The notes under the pieces: model-generated | The model's input: only the letters and a program-made list of their open reading frames with translations | What the model was told of the DNA's origin: nothing | Databases searched by the model: none | Part shown: positions 9,481 to 17,790 of the stretch, piece by piece | Numbering within the stretch: position 1 is the stretch's first letter | Layout of the letters: every line of letters begins with the position of its first letter | Program-made: the position numbers and the translations under genes | Source of the DNA: Trebonia sp963767685 | Lineage (GTDB): Bacteria; Actinomycetota; Actinomycetes; Streptosporangiales; Streptosporangiaceae | DNA: 64,000 nt | Assembly: GCA_963767685.1 (NCBI GenBank) | Contig: CAVYEZ010000004.1 | Location: 186,001 to 250,000, forward strand | Direction of reading: 5' to 3'

Positions 9481-10155
9481 CTAGGGGAGACGCCAGTCGA
9501 CCGGGTCGGCGCCCTGGCTCTGCAGGAGCTGGTTGGCCCGGCTGAACGGCCGGGTCCCGAAAAACCCGTTATGCGCGGACATGGGACTCGGGTGCGCGGA
9601 CTCGATGCGCGGGATGCTGCCGAGCAGCGGTGCGAGGTTCCTCGCGTCCCGGCCCCACAAGATGGCGACCATGGGCTTGTCCCGCTTGGCGAGGGCGCGG
9701 ATCGCCTGCTCGGTGACCTCTTCCCAGCCCTTGCCCCGGTGGCTGCCCGGCTTGCCGGGCTCGACCGTGAGCACCCGGTTGAGCAGCAGGACGCCGCGCT
9801 CGGTCCACGGCGTCAGGTCGCCGTTGGACGGCGCCGGGTAGCCCAGGTCCGCGGAGTACTCGCGAAAGATATTGACGAGCGACCCAGGCAGCGGCCTGAC
9901 GCGGGGGTCGACAGAGAAACTGAGGCCGACGGGATGGCCGGGGGTGGGATACGGGTCCTGGCCAACGATCAGCACCCGCACGTCGGCGAACGGCTGCTTG
10001 AAGGCGCGCAGCACCCGGTCCCCTGACGGCAGGTACTTCTTGCCTTCGGCGATCTGCGTGCGCAGGAACACGCCCACCTGCGCGATCTGGTCCTCGACCG
10101 GGGCGAGCGCGTCCGCCCAGCCCGCCTCCACGATGTTGCTCAACGGCTCAGACAT
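9481..10155 (-). CDS. ung: Uracil-DNA glycosylase, family 1
   Basis: The 224-residue enzyme removes uracil from DNA and starts base-excision repair. Family-1 motif A, GQDPYPTPGHPVG, supplies the catalytic Asp (D67); motif B, HPSPMSAHNGFFGTRPFSRAN, supplies the catalytic His (H188). Length and motif spacing are those of a complete enzyme. The ATG at 10155 (MSEPLSNIV) is preferred over an upstream TTG that would add 24 residues of non-family sequence. It is divergent from the HTH/Clp-N pair. Confidence 0.95.
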   Translation of the reverse strand: MSEPLSNIVEAGWADALAPVEDQIAQVGVFLRTQIAEGKKYLPSGDRVLRAFKQPFADVRVLIVGQDPYPTPGHPVGLSFSVDPRVRPLPGSLVNIFREYSADLGYPAPSNGDLTPWTERGVLLLNRVLTVEPGKPGSHRGKGWEEVTEQAIRALAKRDKPMVAILWGRDARNLAPLLGSIPRIESAHPSPMSAHNGFFGTRPFSRANQLLQSQGADPVDWRLP

Positions 10156-10219
10156 GCCCAGAAAATAGCGCAGCCCCCCGGCAAAGGGGGTGAGCGCGGG
10201 AAACCTTAACCCGGACCTC

Positions 10220-10263
10220 GTCAGCATATGTTGACGCTGGAGAGCTTGTCAGCATATGCTGAC
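10220..10263 (+). promoter_or_regulatory. Twin palindromic operator overlapping a promoter
   Basis: GTCAGCATATGTTGAC (10220-10235) and the perfect palindrome GTCAGCATATGCTGAC (10248-10263) are 28 nt apart. A promoter TTGACG (10231-10236), 16-nt spacer, CATATG (10253-10258) lies across both, so each operator covers one promoter box. The predicted start of transcription is at about 10265, almost at the ATG at 10268. Confidence 0.65.
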
Positions 10264-10267
10264 GGAC

Positions 10268-10489
10268 ATGCAGAGCACACTCGAAATCACCGAGGGCGCG
10301 GCCAGCAACGACCCGGACATCGGGTTGCGGGCGGTAGCCGCCCTGCGGACACTCACGGAACGGCTGGAGATCCTCCAGGTCGACAACGCGCGGAAGCTGG
10401 GATGGTCGTGGCAGGACATCGCCACCCGGCTCGGCGTCACCAAGCAGACCGTGCACCGCAAGCACGGCCACCGGATAGGGAGACGGTAG
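10268..10489 (+). CDS. Small helix-turn-helix protein, partner of the Clp-N protein
   Basis: The 73-residue product has an N-terminal helix, a dimer-like segment (GLRAVAALRTLTERLEILQVDNARKLG) and a clear C-terminal HTH: WSWQDIATRLGVTKQTVHRKHGHR. Pairs of such an HTH protein with a Clp N-domain protein are common in actinobacteria. It probably binds the twin palindromes just upstream and controls its own operon. I chose ATG 10268 rather than ATG 10256 because the latter lies inside the -10 box. It overlaps the next gene by 1 nt (TAGTG). Confidence 0.75.
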   Translation: MQSTLEITEGAASNDPDIGLRAVAALRTLTERLEILQVDNARKLGWSWQDIATRLGVTKQTVHRKHGHRIGRR

Positions 10490-11082
10490 TGCCTGAACGG
10501 TTCACCGGCGACGCCCGCCAGGTTGTTGTTCGCGCGTCCGAGCAGGCGCGCCGCCTCGGGCACGGCTTTGTCGGCGGCGAGCACCTGTTGTTCGGCCTTG
10601 CCTCCGCCGACGGCGAGGTCGGTGCGGTGCTGCGCGAGCAGGGCGTCACGCCTGAGCGCGTCGAGGCGGAGTTCGTCCGCCTCATCGGCCCGGAGAACAC
10701 GGCCGGCGGCAGCCTGTTCGATACCCTCGATCGCGACGCGTTGACCACGATCGGCATCGACCTCGACACGGTGCGCGAGCGGATCGAGGCGGCATTCGGG
10801 CCGGCCGCCTTCGCCCCGGACGCTTCCGCACGCCGATGGCGACGATCGCGCCCCAGCCACGTCACCGGGCAAATCCCGCTCACCCGTCGGGCAAAGAAGT
10901 GCCTTGACGGTTCGCTCCGCGAGGCACGAGCGCACTCCAGCGGCCATCTCGGTGCAGAGCACATCGCCCTCGCGCTCCTGGCGATGGATGACGGCGTGCC
11001 GCACCGCATCTTGTCGGTCATCGGCGCCTCGGCGCCGCGTTTGGGTGCCGAGATCCGCGACCGCTACCGGCAGGCCGGCTGA
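10489..11082 (+). CDS. Clp N-terminal domain protein
   Basis: The 197-residue protein consists of two Clp-N (ClpC/ClpA amino-terminal) repeats without any AAA+ ATPase module. Repeat 1 starts RFTGDARQVVVRASEQARRLGH and contains GGEHLLFGLA; repeat 2 contains LTRRAKKCLDGSLREARAHSSGHLGAEHIALALLAM. Clp-N domains bind substrates or adaptors of Clp proteases, so this may be an adaptor or a sensor of damaged protein acting with the HTH partner. The GTG start overlaps the HTH stop, implying coupled translation. The gene ends before a strong convergent terminator. Confidence 0.8.
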   Translation: MPERFTGDARQVVVRASEQARRLGHGFVGGEHLLFGLASADGEVGAVLREQGVTPERVEAEFVRLIGPENTAGGSLFDTLDRDALTTIGIDLDTVRERIEAAFGPAAFAPDASARRWRRSRPSHVTGQIPLTRRAKKCLDGSLREARAHSSGHLGAEHIALALLAMDDGVPHRILSVIGASAPRLGAEIRDRYRQAG

Positions 11083-11115
11083 CGGTGCGGGCACTCCGGT
11101 GACTGCGGGAAGCAC

Positions 11116-11145
11116 AAGCGCCCGGCAGCGTGCTGCCGGGCGCTT
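11116..11145. terminator. Bidirectional terminator hairpin
   Basis: AAGCGCCCGGCAGC (11116-11129) pairs perfectly with 11132-11145 across a 2-nt turn. It lies between two convergent genes and starts with AA and ends with TT, so it can serve both strands. Confidence 0.75.
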
Positions 11146-11159
11146 GGAGCTGGTGATAG

Positions 11160-11543
11160 CTACCAGTTCTGGTTCTGACCCTGACCCTGGTCCTGACCCT
11201 GGTCCTGGCCCTGGTTGGGGTCCGTGTTGGGGTCATTGCCCTGCTGGTTAGGGTCCATGTTCTGGTCCTGGCCACCCATTTGCGAGTTCGGGTCCTGGTT
11301 ACCCATGTTCTGGCCGGAGTCCATGCCCTGGCCGCCCATGTTCTGGTCCTGGTACCCGCCGCCCATGTTCTGGTCGCCGGAATCCTGGGAGCCACCCTGC
11401 TGGCCGACCGTGTTCTGCGCGGTCTGCATGTCGCCTTGGCCGCCTTGGCCGCCCTGGCCGAACTGCTGCGCCTGCTGCTGGAGGTTGGGGTCCTTCTGCG
11501 CCATGTCCTCGGCTTCGCTCTCGGCCTTGTCGAAGATGCCCAT
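11160..11543 (-). CDS. Small Gln/Gly/Asn/Asp-rich disordered protein
   Basis: The 127-residue product starts MGIFDKAESEAEDMAQ, a short amphipathic helix like those of small actinobacterial MGxFDKAK proteins. From residue 20 on it is almost only Gln, Gly, Asn, Asp, Ser and Met, with recurring QNMG(G/N), GGQ and DPN(Q/T) motifs, and ends GQGQNQNW. There is no signal peptide, membrane segment or cysteine. The composition is that of an intrinsically disordered, prion-like low-complexity protein. The ATG at 11543 has GGGGAG 8 nt upstream. No function is assignable; possible roles are stress granule-like assembly or desiccation protection. It is convergent with the Clp-N gene. Confidence 0.65.
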   Translation of the reverse strand: MGIFDKAESEAEDMAQKDPNLQQQAQQFGQGGQGGQGDMQTAQNTVGQQGGSQDSGDQNMGGGYQDQNMGGQGMDSGQNMGNQDPNSQMGGQDQNMDPNQQGNDPNTDPNQGQDQGQDQGQGQNQNW

Positions 11544-12091
11544 GAGATTCTCCCCGTTACTTTTCCGAATGGCGACGATCTGCCGCATTCCGTTTCGCAC
11601 CTAACGGAAGGCGCGTATTCGACCTACCCCCGGCGTCGGCGTCTACCCGTGCAAACACGGCCTGACTCATAGGTTTGCGCTTACAATCGCGCCTTACCCT
11701 TACACGACCCTTACGCGGCGGGCCGATTGGCCAACCGCACCGTGGGTGGTAGCCGCGGGTTTTGCGATGATCGCGCCCCGCTTAATTATGATAATTCGAT
11801 ATTATCGTGTTAAGTGCGTCGATAACCCTATTGCCCGGCATTCCCCCAACGGTATTTGTCGGTATTTGTGGGAGGCGTGTGACGCCGGGCCGGGGCGCCC
11901 GCCGGGCCTGGACGGTGCCGCGGCGACACGACCGGGATTGCCCTGTGCCTGGTAAACGGGCTCCTGGGTGGTGCGGACCTGGTAAAAAGGGGTAACCTGC
12001 GCATGCGAGCGCGGGTTTATCAGCGATGGACGTCCCCGTCCGTCGTCGTGGGTGCTCTGCTTGGAGCCAGACACATGGAACGATGGGGCTC
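11544..12091. other. Intergenic region upstream of mtrA
   Basis: These 548 bases hold no convincing gene. The stretch 11778-11865 is AT-rich (TTAATTATGATAATTCGATA and following), strikingly unlike the surrounding DNA, and is a likely promoter and regulator-binding zone for the mtrAB-lpqB operon and the divergent small gene. I did not identify a specific operator. Confidence 0.5.
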
Positions 12092-12769
12092 ATGAAAGGA
12101 CGTGTGCTGGTCGTCGACGACGACGCGGCGCTCGCGGAGATGCTCGGCATCGTGCTCCGCGGTGAAGGGTTTGAGCCGACGTTCGTCGCGGACGGAGACA
12201 AGGCGATGGATGCCTTCCGCGACACCCGGCCCGATCTGGTGCTGCTCGACCTAATGCTGCCTGGTTCCGATGGCATCGACGTGTGCCGTCAGATCAGGGG
12301 CGAGTCGGGCGTGCCGATCGTGATGCTGACCGCCAAGACCGACACCGTGGACGTCGTGCTCGGGCTCGAATCGGGGGCCGACGACTACATTCTCAAGCCG
12401 TTTAAGTCCAAGGAACTCGTCGCCAGGATCAGGGCGCGGCTCCGGCGGACGGACGAGCCGGCGCCCGAGATGCTGCAGATCGGCGACGTATCCATCGACG
12501 TGGCGGGTCACTCGGTCAAGCGGAACGGCGAGACGCTCAGCCTCACCCCGCTCGAGTTCGACCTGCTCGTCGCGCTCGCCCGCAAGCCACGGCAAGTGTT
12601 CACCCGTGAGGTGCTACTGGAGCAGGTCTGGGGTTACCGGCACGCGGCGGACACCCGCTTGGTGAACGTGCACGTGCAGCGGCTGCGCGCGAAGATCGAG
12701 CAGGACCCCGAGCACCCCGAGATCGTCGTGACGGTACGCGGCGTTGGCTACAAGGCGGGACCTGGCTGA
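12092..12769 (+). CDS. mtrA: Two-component response regulator MtrA
   Basis: This OmpR-type regulator of 225 residues has a receiver domain (VLVVDDDAALAEMLGIVLRGEGF, phospho-acceptor D53 in LLDLMLPG, TAKTDTVDVVLGLESGADDY, K102) and a winged-helix DNA-binding domain (LTPLEFDLLVALARKPRQVFTREVLLEQVWGY ending in VTVRGVGYK). The VLGLESGADDYILKPF stretch is diagnostic of MtrA. With MtrB and LpqB it controls cell division, cell-wall hydrolases and, in Streptomyces, development. ATG 12092 (MKGRVLVV) is chosen; ATG 12083 (MGLMKGRV) is equally possible. The mtrB start lies 7 nt after the stop. Confidence 0.95.
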   Translation: MKGRVLVVDDDAALAEMLGIVLRGEGFEPTFVADGDKAMDAFRDTRPDLVLLDLMLPGSDGIDVCRQIRGESGVPIVMLTAKTDTVDVVLGLESGADDYILKPFKSKELVARIRARLRRTDEPAPEMLQIGDVSIDVAGHSVKRNGETLSLTPLEFDLLVALARKPRQVFTREVLLEQVWGYRHAADTRLVNVHVQRLRAKIEQDPEHPEIVVTVRGVGYKAGPG

Positions 12770-12776
12770 TCGACGG

Positions 12777-14579
12777 ATGGAGCAGCGGTCTGCGGGTTTT
12801 GACCAGCGCGACCAGCCGGATGTGCGCGAGGCATGGGAGATGGCGCTCCGGCGCAAGAAGTGGGTGCGCTGGTTCGTTAGCTGGCTCCCGCACCAGCTGA
12901 CCATCGCCATCCGGACCCTGCTGCGCCTGGAGCACGTGGTTGTCGCGAAGATCAGGCATCAGTGGCGCCGGTCGCTGCAACTGCGGGTGGTCGGCACCAC
13001 GCTGGTGATCTCGGCCGTGGTGGTCGCGGTGCTCGGCTTCTTCCTCACCGAGCAGATCGCGGCGGGCCTGCTGTCCAACGCGGAAACATCCGCCCGCGCG
13101 CAGGTGGTGACCGGCCTCAACACCGCCCAGTCGCAGCCTGGCCTGACCACGCCCCTGAGCACCGGGCAGGGACAGTCCGCGATGCAAGTCATGGGGTCTA
13201 TCGATCGCCTGCTGCAGCCGAGCAGCGGTACGGCGAGCTACAGCGTGGCCGTCGGGCTGAGCACCGACCTGAGGGGCAAGCCCGGCTTCCCGCTCTGGGC
13301 GGAGACCGGCTTCGACGCCGGCGCGACCCTCCCCGCCTCCCTGCTCGCCAACGTGCAGGCGGAACAGCTCGCGCAACGCAGCGGCAAGTCCGAGAACCTG
13401 CTGTACTACGCGAACACCATGCTGATCCCGAGCGGCGGCGGCCAGGGAATGCCGGCGATCGCGTACGGCGTGCCGCTCTACAACTCCTACCAGCTGTACT
13501 TCGTGTTCCCGCTCACCGAGGAGCAGCAGACCCTGCAGCTCGTCCAGACGACGCTCATCGGCGCCGGCGTCGCGCTGGTCGCGCTGCTCGCGGCGATCGC
13601 CTCGCTGGTGACGCGCTGGGTGGTGCTGCCGGTGCGGCACGCGGCCCGGGCCGCGCAAAGGCTGTCCGCCGGTCAGCTTGAGGAGCGCATGGTGGTCGGC
13701 GGCGCCGATGACCTCGCCGCGCTGGCCACGTCGTTCAACGACATGGCGGCGAGCCTCCAGGAGAAGCTGCACCAGCTTGAGGAGCTGTCCAAGGTGCAGC
13801 GCCAGTTCGTCTCCGACGTCTCGCACGAGCTGCGCACCCCGATGACGACGATCAGGATGGCCGCGGAGATCCTCTTCGATTCGCGGGAAGAGCTGCACGC
13901 CGCGGCCGCGCGCAGCACCGAGCTGCTGCAAAGCCAGATCGAGCGGTTCGAGACCCTGCTCACCGACCTGCTGGAGATCAGCAGGCACGACTCGAACGTC
14001 GCCACGCTCGACGCCGAGCCCGCGGACCTGTGCGACATCGTGCGCCGGAGCGCGGACGACGCGCAGCAACTCGCCGAGCGCCGTGGCTGCCGCATCGAGT
14101 TCCGGCTGCCCGTGCAGGCGTGCATGGCCGAGGTGGACCGGCGCCGGGTCGAGCGCATCCTGCGCAACCTGCTCGTCAACGCGGTGGAGCACGGCGAAGG
14201 GCGCGACGTGGTGATCACCGTGGCGGCGGACAGCGAGGCGGCCGCCGTCTCCGTCCGCGACCACGGGGTCGGGCTCGCCCCCGGCGAGGAGCAGCTGGTC
14301 TTCGAGCGGTTCTGGCGCGCCGACCCCGCCCGCGCCCGGACGACGGGGGGCACCGGGCTCGGGCTGGCCATCGCGCTTGAAGACGCCCGGCTGCACGGCG
14401 GCTGGCTCCAGGCATGGGGTGAACGGGGGCGTGGCTCGGTGTTCCGGCTCACCCTGCCGAGGGCCGCGGGCCAGCCCGTCTCGGGCTCGCCGCTGCTGCT
14501 CGGGCCCGACGAGGCGGAGATCGCCACCAGTTCCGGCGCCACGCTGGAAGCGGACCTGTCCGGGGGCCACCTTGCCTAG
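12777..14579 (+). CDS. mtrB: Sensor histidine kinase MtrB
   Basis: The 600-residue membrane kinase has TM1 at about residues 70-90, an extracytoplasmic sensor region up to about 255, TM2 at about 258-280, a HAMP linker (RWVVLPVRHAARAAQRLSAGQLEERM), a HisKA domain with phospho-His H350 in SDVSHELRTPMTTIRMAAE, and an HATPase domain with NLLVNAVEHGEG, DHGVGL and TTGGTGLGLAIA. It phosphorylates MtrA; the LpqB lipoprotein is its known extracytoplasmic partner. The gene lies between mtrA and lpqB in the standard order and its end overlaps the lpqB start by 8 nt. Confidence 0.95.
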   Translation: MEQRSAGFDQRDQPDVREAWEMALRRKKWVRWFVSWLPHQLTIAIRTLLRLEHVVVAKIRHQWRRSLQLRVVGTTLVISAVVVAVLGFFLTEQIAAGLLSNAETSARAQVVTGLNTAQSQPGLTTPLSTGQGQSAMQVMGSIDRLLQPSSGTASYSVAVGLSTDLRGKPGFPLWAETGFDAGATLPASLLANVQAEQLAQRSGKSENLLYYANTMLIPSGGGQGMPAIAYGVPLYNSYQLYFVFPLTEEQQTLQLVQTTLIGAGVALVALLAAIASLVTRWVVLPVRHAARAAQRLSAGQLEERMVVGGADDLAALATSFNDMAASLQEKLHQLEELSKVQRQFVSDVSHELRTPMTTIRMAAEILFDSREELHAAAARSTELLQSQIERFETLLTDLLEISRHDSNVATLDAEPADLCDIVRRSADDAQQLAERRGCRIEFRLPVQACMAEVDRRRVERILRNLLVNAVEHGEGRDVVITVAADSEAAAVSVRDHGVGLAPGEEQLVFERFWRADPARARTTGGTGLGLAIALEDARLHGGWLQAWGERGRGSVFRLTLPRAAGQPVSGSPLLLGPDEAEIATSSGATLEADLSGGHLA

Positions 14580-16371
14580 GCTCACGACGTCCAGGCCGAC
14601 GACGCCCCGGCTGGCCTGGTCGCGCCCGGTCCTCGCCGCGCTCGCGGTCGTCCTCACCGCGCTGGCGGTCGCCGGGTGCGTGTCGATGCCGACCGGCGGG
14701 CCGGTGTTCTCCTACCCGGTGACCCAGGGGACGGCCGCGCAGAACCAGCCCAACGTGCAGATCCAGCCAAAGCCGCCAGGCGCCAACTGGACGCCGCAGG
14801 AAATCGTCGAGGGCTTCCTCAGCGCCTCCGCGAGCTACGGCAGCTACCCCCAGGTCGTGAAGCAGTACCTGACGCCGGAAGAGCAGAGTTGGAACCCGTC
14901 CTGGTCCGCGGTTGTCTACAAGACCGGCCCGACCCCGGGGAAGATGACGTACTCGCCTTCGGCGAAGAATCCGACGACGGTCACGGTGACGATCAACGGC
15001 ACCGTGCAGGCGAGCCTGCTCGGATACGGGAACTACTCCCTGCCGTCGGCGTCGGCGCCCGGCGGCTCGTCCCTCACGCTGCAAAAGGTCGGCGGCCAGT
15101 GGCGGATCTCCTCCGTCCCCTCGGAACTGCTGCTCACCAGCAACTCGTTCAGCAACGACTACCAGCTCCGCAACCTGTACTTCTTCGATCCGCTGACCCG
15201 GGTCCTCGTTCCCGATCCGGTCTACGTGCCGATCCTGGCCGGCGACATCATGGACGGGCTCGTCAACGAGCTGAACAAGCGACCGGGCGACTGGCTGTCC
15301 TACGGGGCCACGCACACCGCCTTCCCGGCGAAGACCACGGTGAGCAGCGTCACGCTGGACGGCGTGACCGCGGTGGTGAACCTCACAGGCACCGCCATCG
15401 GCAAGGCGAGCACTGACAACGACGCCATGCAGCAAATCGCGGCGCAGCTGTTCTGGACGCTGTCCAACGACACGCCAACCGGCTCCACCGGCCAGGGCGT
15501 GCAGTCGGTCCAGATCGTGGTCAACGGCAAGGTATGGGCGCCTGGCGGGCAGACGAACGCGGTGCAGCGGGCGACGGTCAAGTGGGCCCCGGCCACCGGC
15601 ACCGGCAGCAGGTACTACTACATATCCAGTGCGGGTTACCTGACCAGCAACAGCGTCGGCGGAAGGCCGGTCATTATCACGAGGCTCAGCACCGATTACA
15701 CTCAGATCGCCGTCTCCCGGGACGGCACGTACCTGGCCGCGATACGCGGCTCGACGCTCTACACCGGCCTGGTCGGCGGCCAGCTGACCCGACGCGGCAC
15801 CGGCTACTTGTCGGTGAGCTGGGACATCGACGACAACCTGTGGGCGGCGCAGGGCAGCCAGATCGTAATGTTCCGCGGCAAGCAGGACACGCGGCAGCCG
15901 CTCTCCCAGGTGGTGCCGGTCTCCGTTGGCCCGCAGGTGACCGGGCCGTTCACGGCGATCCGGGTCGCGCCGGACGGCGTCCGGGTGGCGATCGTCATGG
16001 GCGGCGACGAGCTGACCTTCGGCGCCATCTCCCAGCAGACGAAGAGTCCGCAGATCACGCTCTCCCTGGTGCAGGACTCCGTTTCCGGCGGCACTAACTT
16101 CACGGCGCTGACCTGGTACGGCCCCGATGACGTCATCGCGCTCGCGCAGCCCGGCTCGGCGGTGACCGAGTATCCCGTCAGCGGCGCGCCCGCCACGTCC
16201 ATCCAGGTCGACCCCGAGATGCAAACGATCTCCGCGAGCTGGAACCAGCCGCTGATCGCCGCCTTGTCAACGGGTCACATGGTGAGCAACGCCAACATCA
16301 CCGGCTCCTGGATGCCCGTCAACGACGGCGACACGCCAGCCGCGGGCATCTCGCCGATTTACCCAGGGTGA
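14572..16371 (+). CDS. lpqB: Lipoprotein LpqB, MtrAB accessory protein
   Basis: The 599-residue product starts at a TTG inside the end of mtrB, which the operon layout and the lipobox support. Its signal peptide ends LAVAG-C36, followed by VSMPTGGPV, so it is an exported lipoprotein. A GerMN domain follows (about residues 215-340, with VYVPILAGDIMDGLVNELNKRPGDWL) and then a beta-propeller-like C-terminal region. LpqB associates with the sensor MtrB and modulates MtrA activity. The comF-like gene often found downstream in other actinobacteria is absent here. Confidence 0.9.
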   Translation: MPRLTTSRPTTPRLAWSRPVLAALAVVLTALAVAGCVSMPTGGPVFSYPVTQGTAAQNQPNVQIQPKPPGANWTPQEIVEGFLSASASYGSYPQVVKQYLTPEEQSWNPSWSAVVYKTGPTPGKMTYSPSAKNPTTVTVTINGTVQASLLGYGNYSLPSASAPGGSSLTLQKVGGQWRISSVPSELLLTSNSFSNDYQLRNLYFFDPLTRVLVPDPVYVPILAGDIMDGLVNELNKRPGDWLSYGATHTAFPAKTTVSSVTLDGVTAVVNLTGTAIGKASTDNDAMQQIAAQLFWTLSNDTPTGSTGQGVQSVQIVVNGKVWAPGGQTNAVQRATVKWAPATGTGSRYYYISSAGYLTSNSVGGRPVIITRLSTDYTQIAVSRDGTYLAAIRGSTLYTGLVGGQLTRRGTGYLSVSWDIDDNLWAAQGSQIVMFRGKQDTRQPLSQVVPVSVGPQVTGPFTAIRVAPDGVRVAIVMGGDELTFGAISQQTKSPQITLSLVQDSVSGGTNFTALTWYGPDDVIALAQPGSAVTEYPVSGAPATSIQVDPEMQTISASWNQPLIAALSTGHMVSNANITGSWMPVNDGDTPAAGISPIYPG

Positions 16372-16806
16372 CGACAGCCCCGCGGTGGCTGAGAACCCGC
16401 AGGTAAATCATCGTTACAAGTCTGTTATGTTCCGTTTCGGGGCAAATGTCCAGCCTGACATTTGGCCTCGTAAGAGCTAGCGTTCATGCATGGCACTCGC
16501 CCGGGTCCGTGGTTGCGCCGGGCAGGCGCGCCGAGCCGCACTGGCGGCAGGCGGGTCTCCCAGGCAAGCCGATGCCAGCCGCAGGCGAAACGGTCCACGT
16601 AAGGCGACTTTTCGTCGTCCGATCACGGTGCGGCTTAGAAGTAAGTCCTGCCCCGCCGGGAGGCACATGACGCTCCCCGAACCCGGGAGAAGGGCAGTAG
16701 TGGCCATGGAAGGCCGCGAACCTCTCAGCAGGCGGATGTGGGGTCGAAGACCAGGTCGGCCGGGCGAGTGTCCACCACTGGTAATCAACGCCGAAGGGGG
16801 ATCGAG
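16372..16806 (+). other. Long leader or intergenic region before hpf
   Basis: These 435 bases hold no credible gene. A possible -10 box TATGTT is at 16426-16431, followed by a perfect 8-bp inverted repeat CAAATGTC/GACATTTG (16443-16450 and 16457-16464). The remaining roughly 340 nt are GC-rich and could form a structured mRNA leader for hpf. I found no match to a riboswitch I know. Confidence 0.45.
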
Positions 16807-17676
16807 ATGGAAATCACCTTCAAAGGCAGGCACACCAGCGTTCCCGAGCGCTTCCGCAGGCACGCGACCGCAAAGCTGGCCAAGCTAGAGAAGCTCGATC
16901 ACAACGCGATTCGGATCGACGTCGAGGTGTCGACGGAGCGCAACCCAAGGCAGGCCGACCGGAGCGAGCGGGTGGAACTCACGATCAGATCGCGAGGCCC
17001 GGCCGTCAGGGCCGAAGCGGCGGCGGACGACCGTTACGCCGCCCTGGACCTCGCGTTCGCGAAGCTCGAAGGGCGGCTGCGCAAGGCCGCCGAGCGGCGC
17101 AAGGTCAGGCGCGGCGACCTGACGGTGCGCTCCACGGACGCGCTCACGGCCGTAGCCGCCGGGCCGGCGGACGCGCGGGCCATCGCGACGGAGGCGGCCG
17201 CCCTCGCGGACGTGGCCATCCCCGCGATGCCGCGGCCCGATGACGCGGCCGTGCTGGCCGGCACCCCGGTCGGCCGCAAGGCGAACGGCAAGGGGAGCGG
17301 CAAGCCGAGCGCCCGGGCGGCCGCGCGGGTCGGCAGCAGGCCGAGCGGTCAGCGCCGCCCGGAGGCGGTGGTGCCGCTGCCGGCGTTCCCGCGGGACGAG
17401 GGCCCCGGCCATGACTTCGACGGCTTCCGCGACGAGGCCGAGGCGGAGGCAACCGTCTCCGGCGTGCTGCCGATGCAGATGGTGGGCGACGGCCCGCTGA
17501 TCGTCAGGGAGAAGTTCCACTCCTCGCACCCGATGACGATCGACGAGGCGCTGCTGGAGATGGAGCTCGTCGGCCACGACTTCTTCGCCTACCACGACAG
17601 CGACTGCGGCAAGTTCAGCGTCGTCTACCGCCGCCGCGGCTACGACTACGGCGTGATCAGGCTCGTTGCCGATTAG
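16807..17676 (+). CDS. hpf: Long-form ribosome hibernation promoting factor
   Basis: The 289-residue protein has the N-terminal ribosome-binding domain (MEITFKGRHTSVPERFRRHATAKLAKLEKL ... ALDLAFAKLEGRLRKA) and the C-terminal dimerization domain (MTIDEALLEMELVGHDFFAYHD, FSVVYRRRGYDYGVIRL). It therefore belongs to the long form that joins two 70S ribosomes into inactive 100S particles in stationary phase. The linker between domains is unusually long and Ala/Arg/Lys-rich (about residues 105-205). GGGGGA 5 nt upstream supports the ATG. Placement between lpqB and a response regulator matches Streptomyces. Confidence 0.93.
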   Translation: MEITFKGRHTSVPERFRRHATAKLAKLEKLDHNAIRIDVEVSTERNPRQADRSERVELTIRSRGPAVRAEAAADDRYAALDLAFAKLEGRLRKAAERRKVRRGDLTVRSTDALTAVAAGPADARAIATEAAALADVAIPAMPRPDDAAVLAGTPVGRKANGKGSGKPSARAAARVGSRPSGQRRPEAVVPLPAFPRDEGPGHDFDGFRDEAEAEATVSGVLPMQMVGDGPLIVREKFHSSHPMTIDEALLEMELVGHDFFAYHDSDCGKFSVVYRRRGYDYGVIRLVAD

Positions 17677-17692
17677 AAATTGCATAGCAATT

Positions 17693-17729
17693 GCGTACCG
17701 TCCCGGCTGGCACTGTCGGGGCGGTACGC
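17693..17729 (+). terminator. Terminator-like hairpin after hpf
   Basis: GCGTACCG plus TCCCG (17693-17705) pairs with 17717-17729 through 13 positions with one T-G pair and an 11-nt loop. It lacks a T-tract, which is common for actinobacterial hairpin terminators. Confidence 0.6.
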
Positions 17730-17790
17730 GTAGCTTTAGTGACATGTCCTATCCTGTGCGTGAACTGCGAACGCTGCGGAAGGAGCGGCC

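Noticed and set aside
16660..16720. Cobalamin or c-di-AMP riboswitch in the hpf leader
   Set aside because: Only short fragments resembling the consensus boxes occur and no complete core is present.
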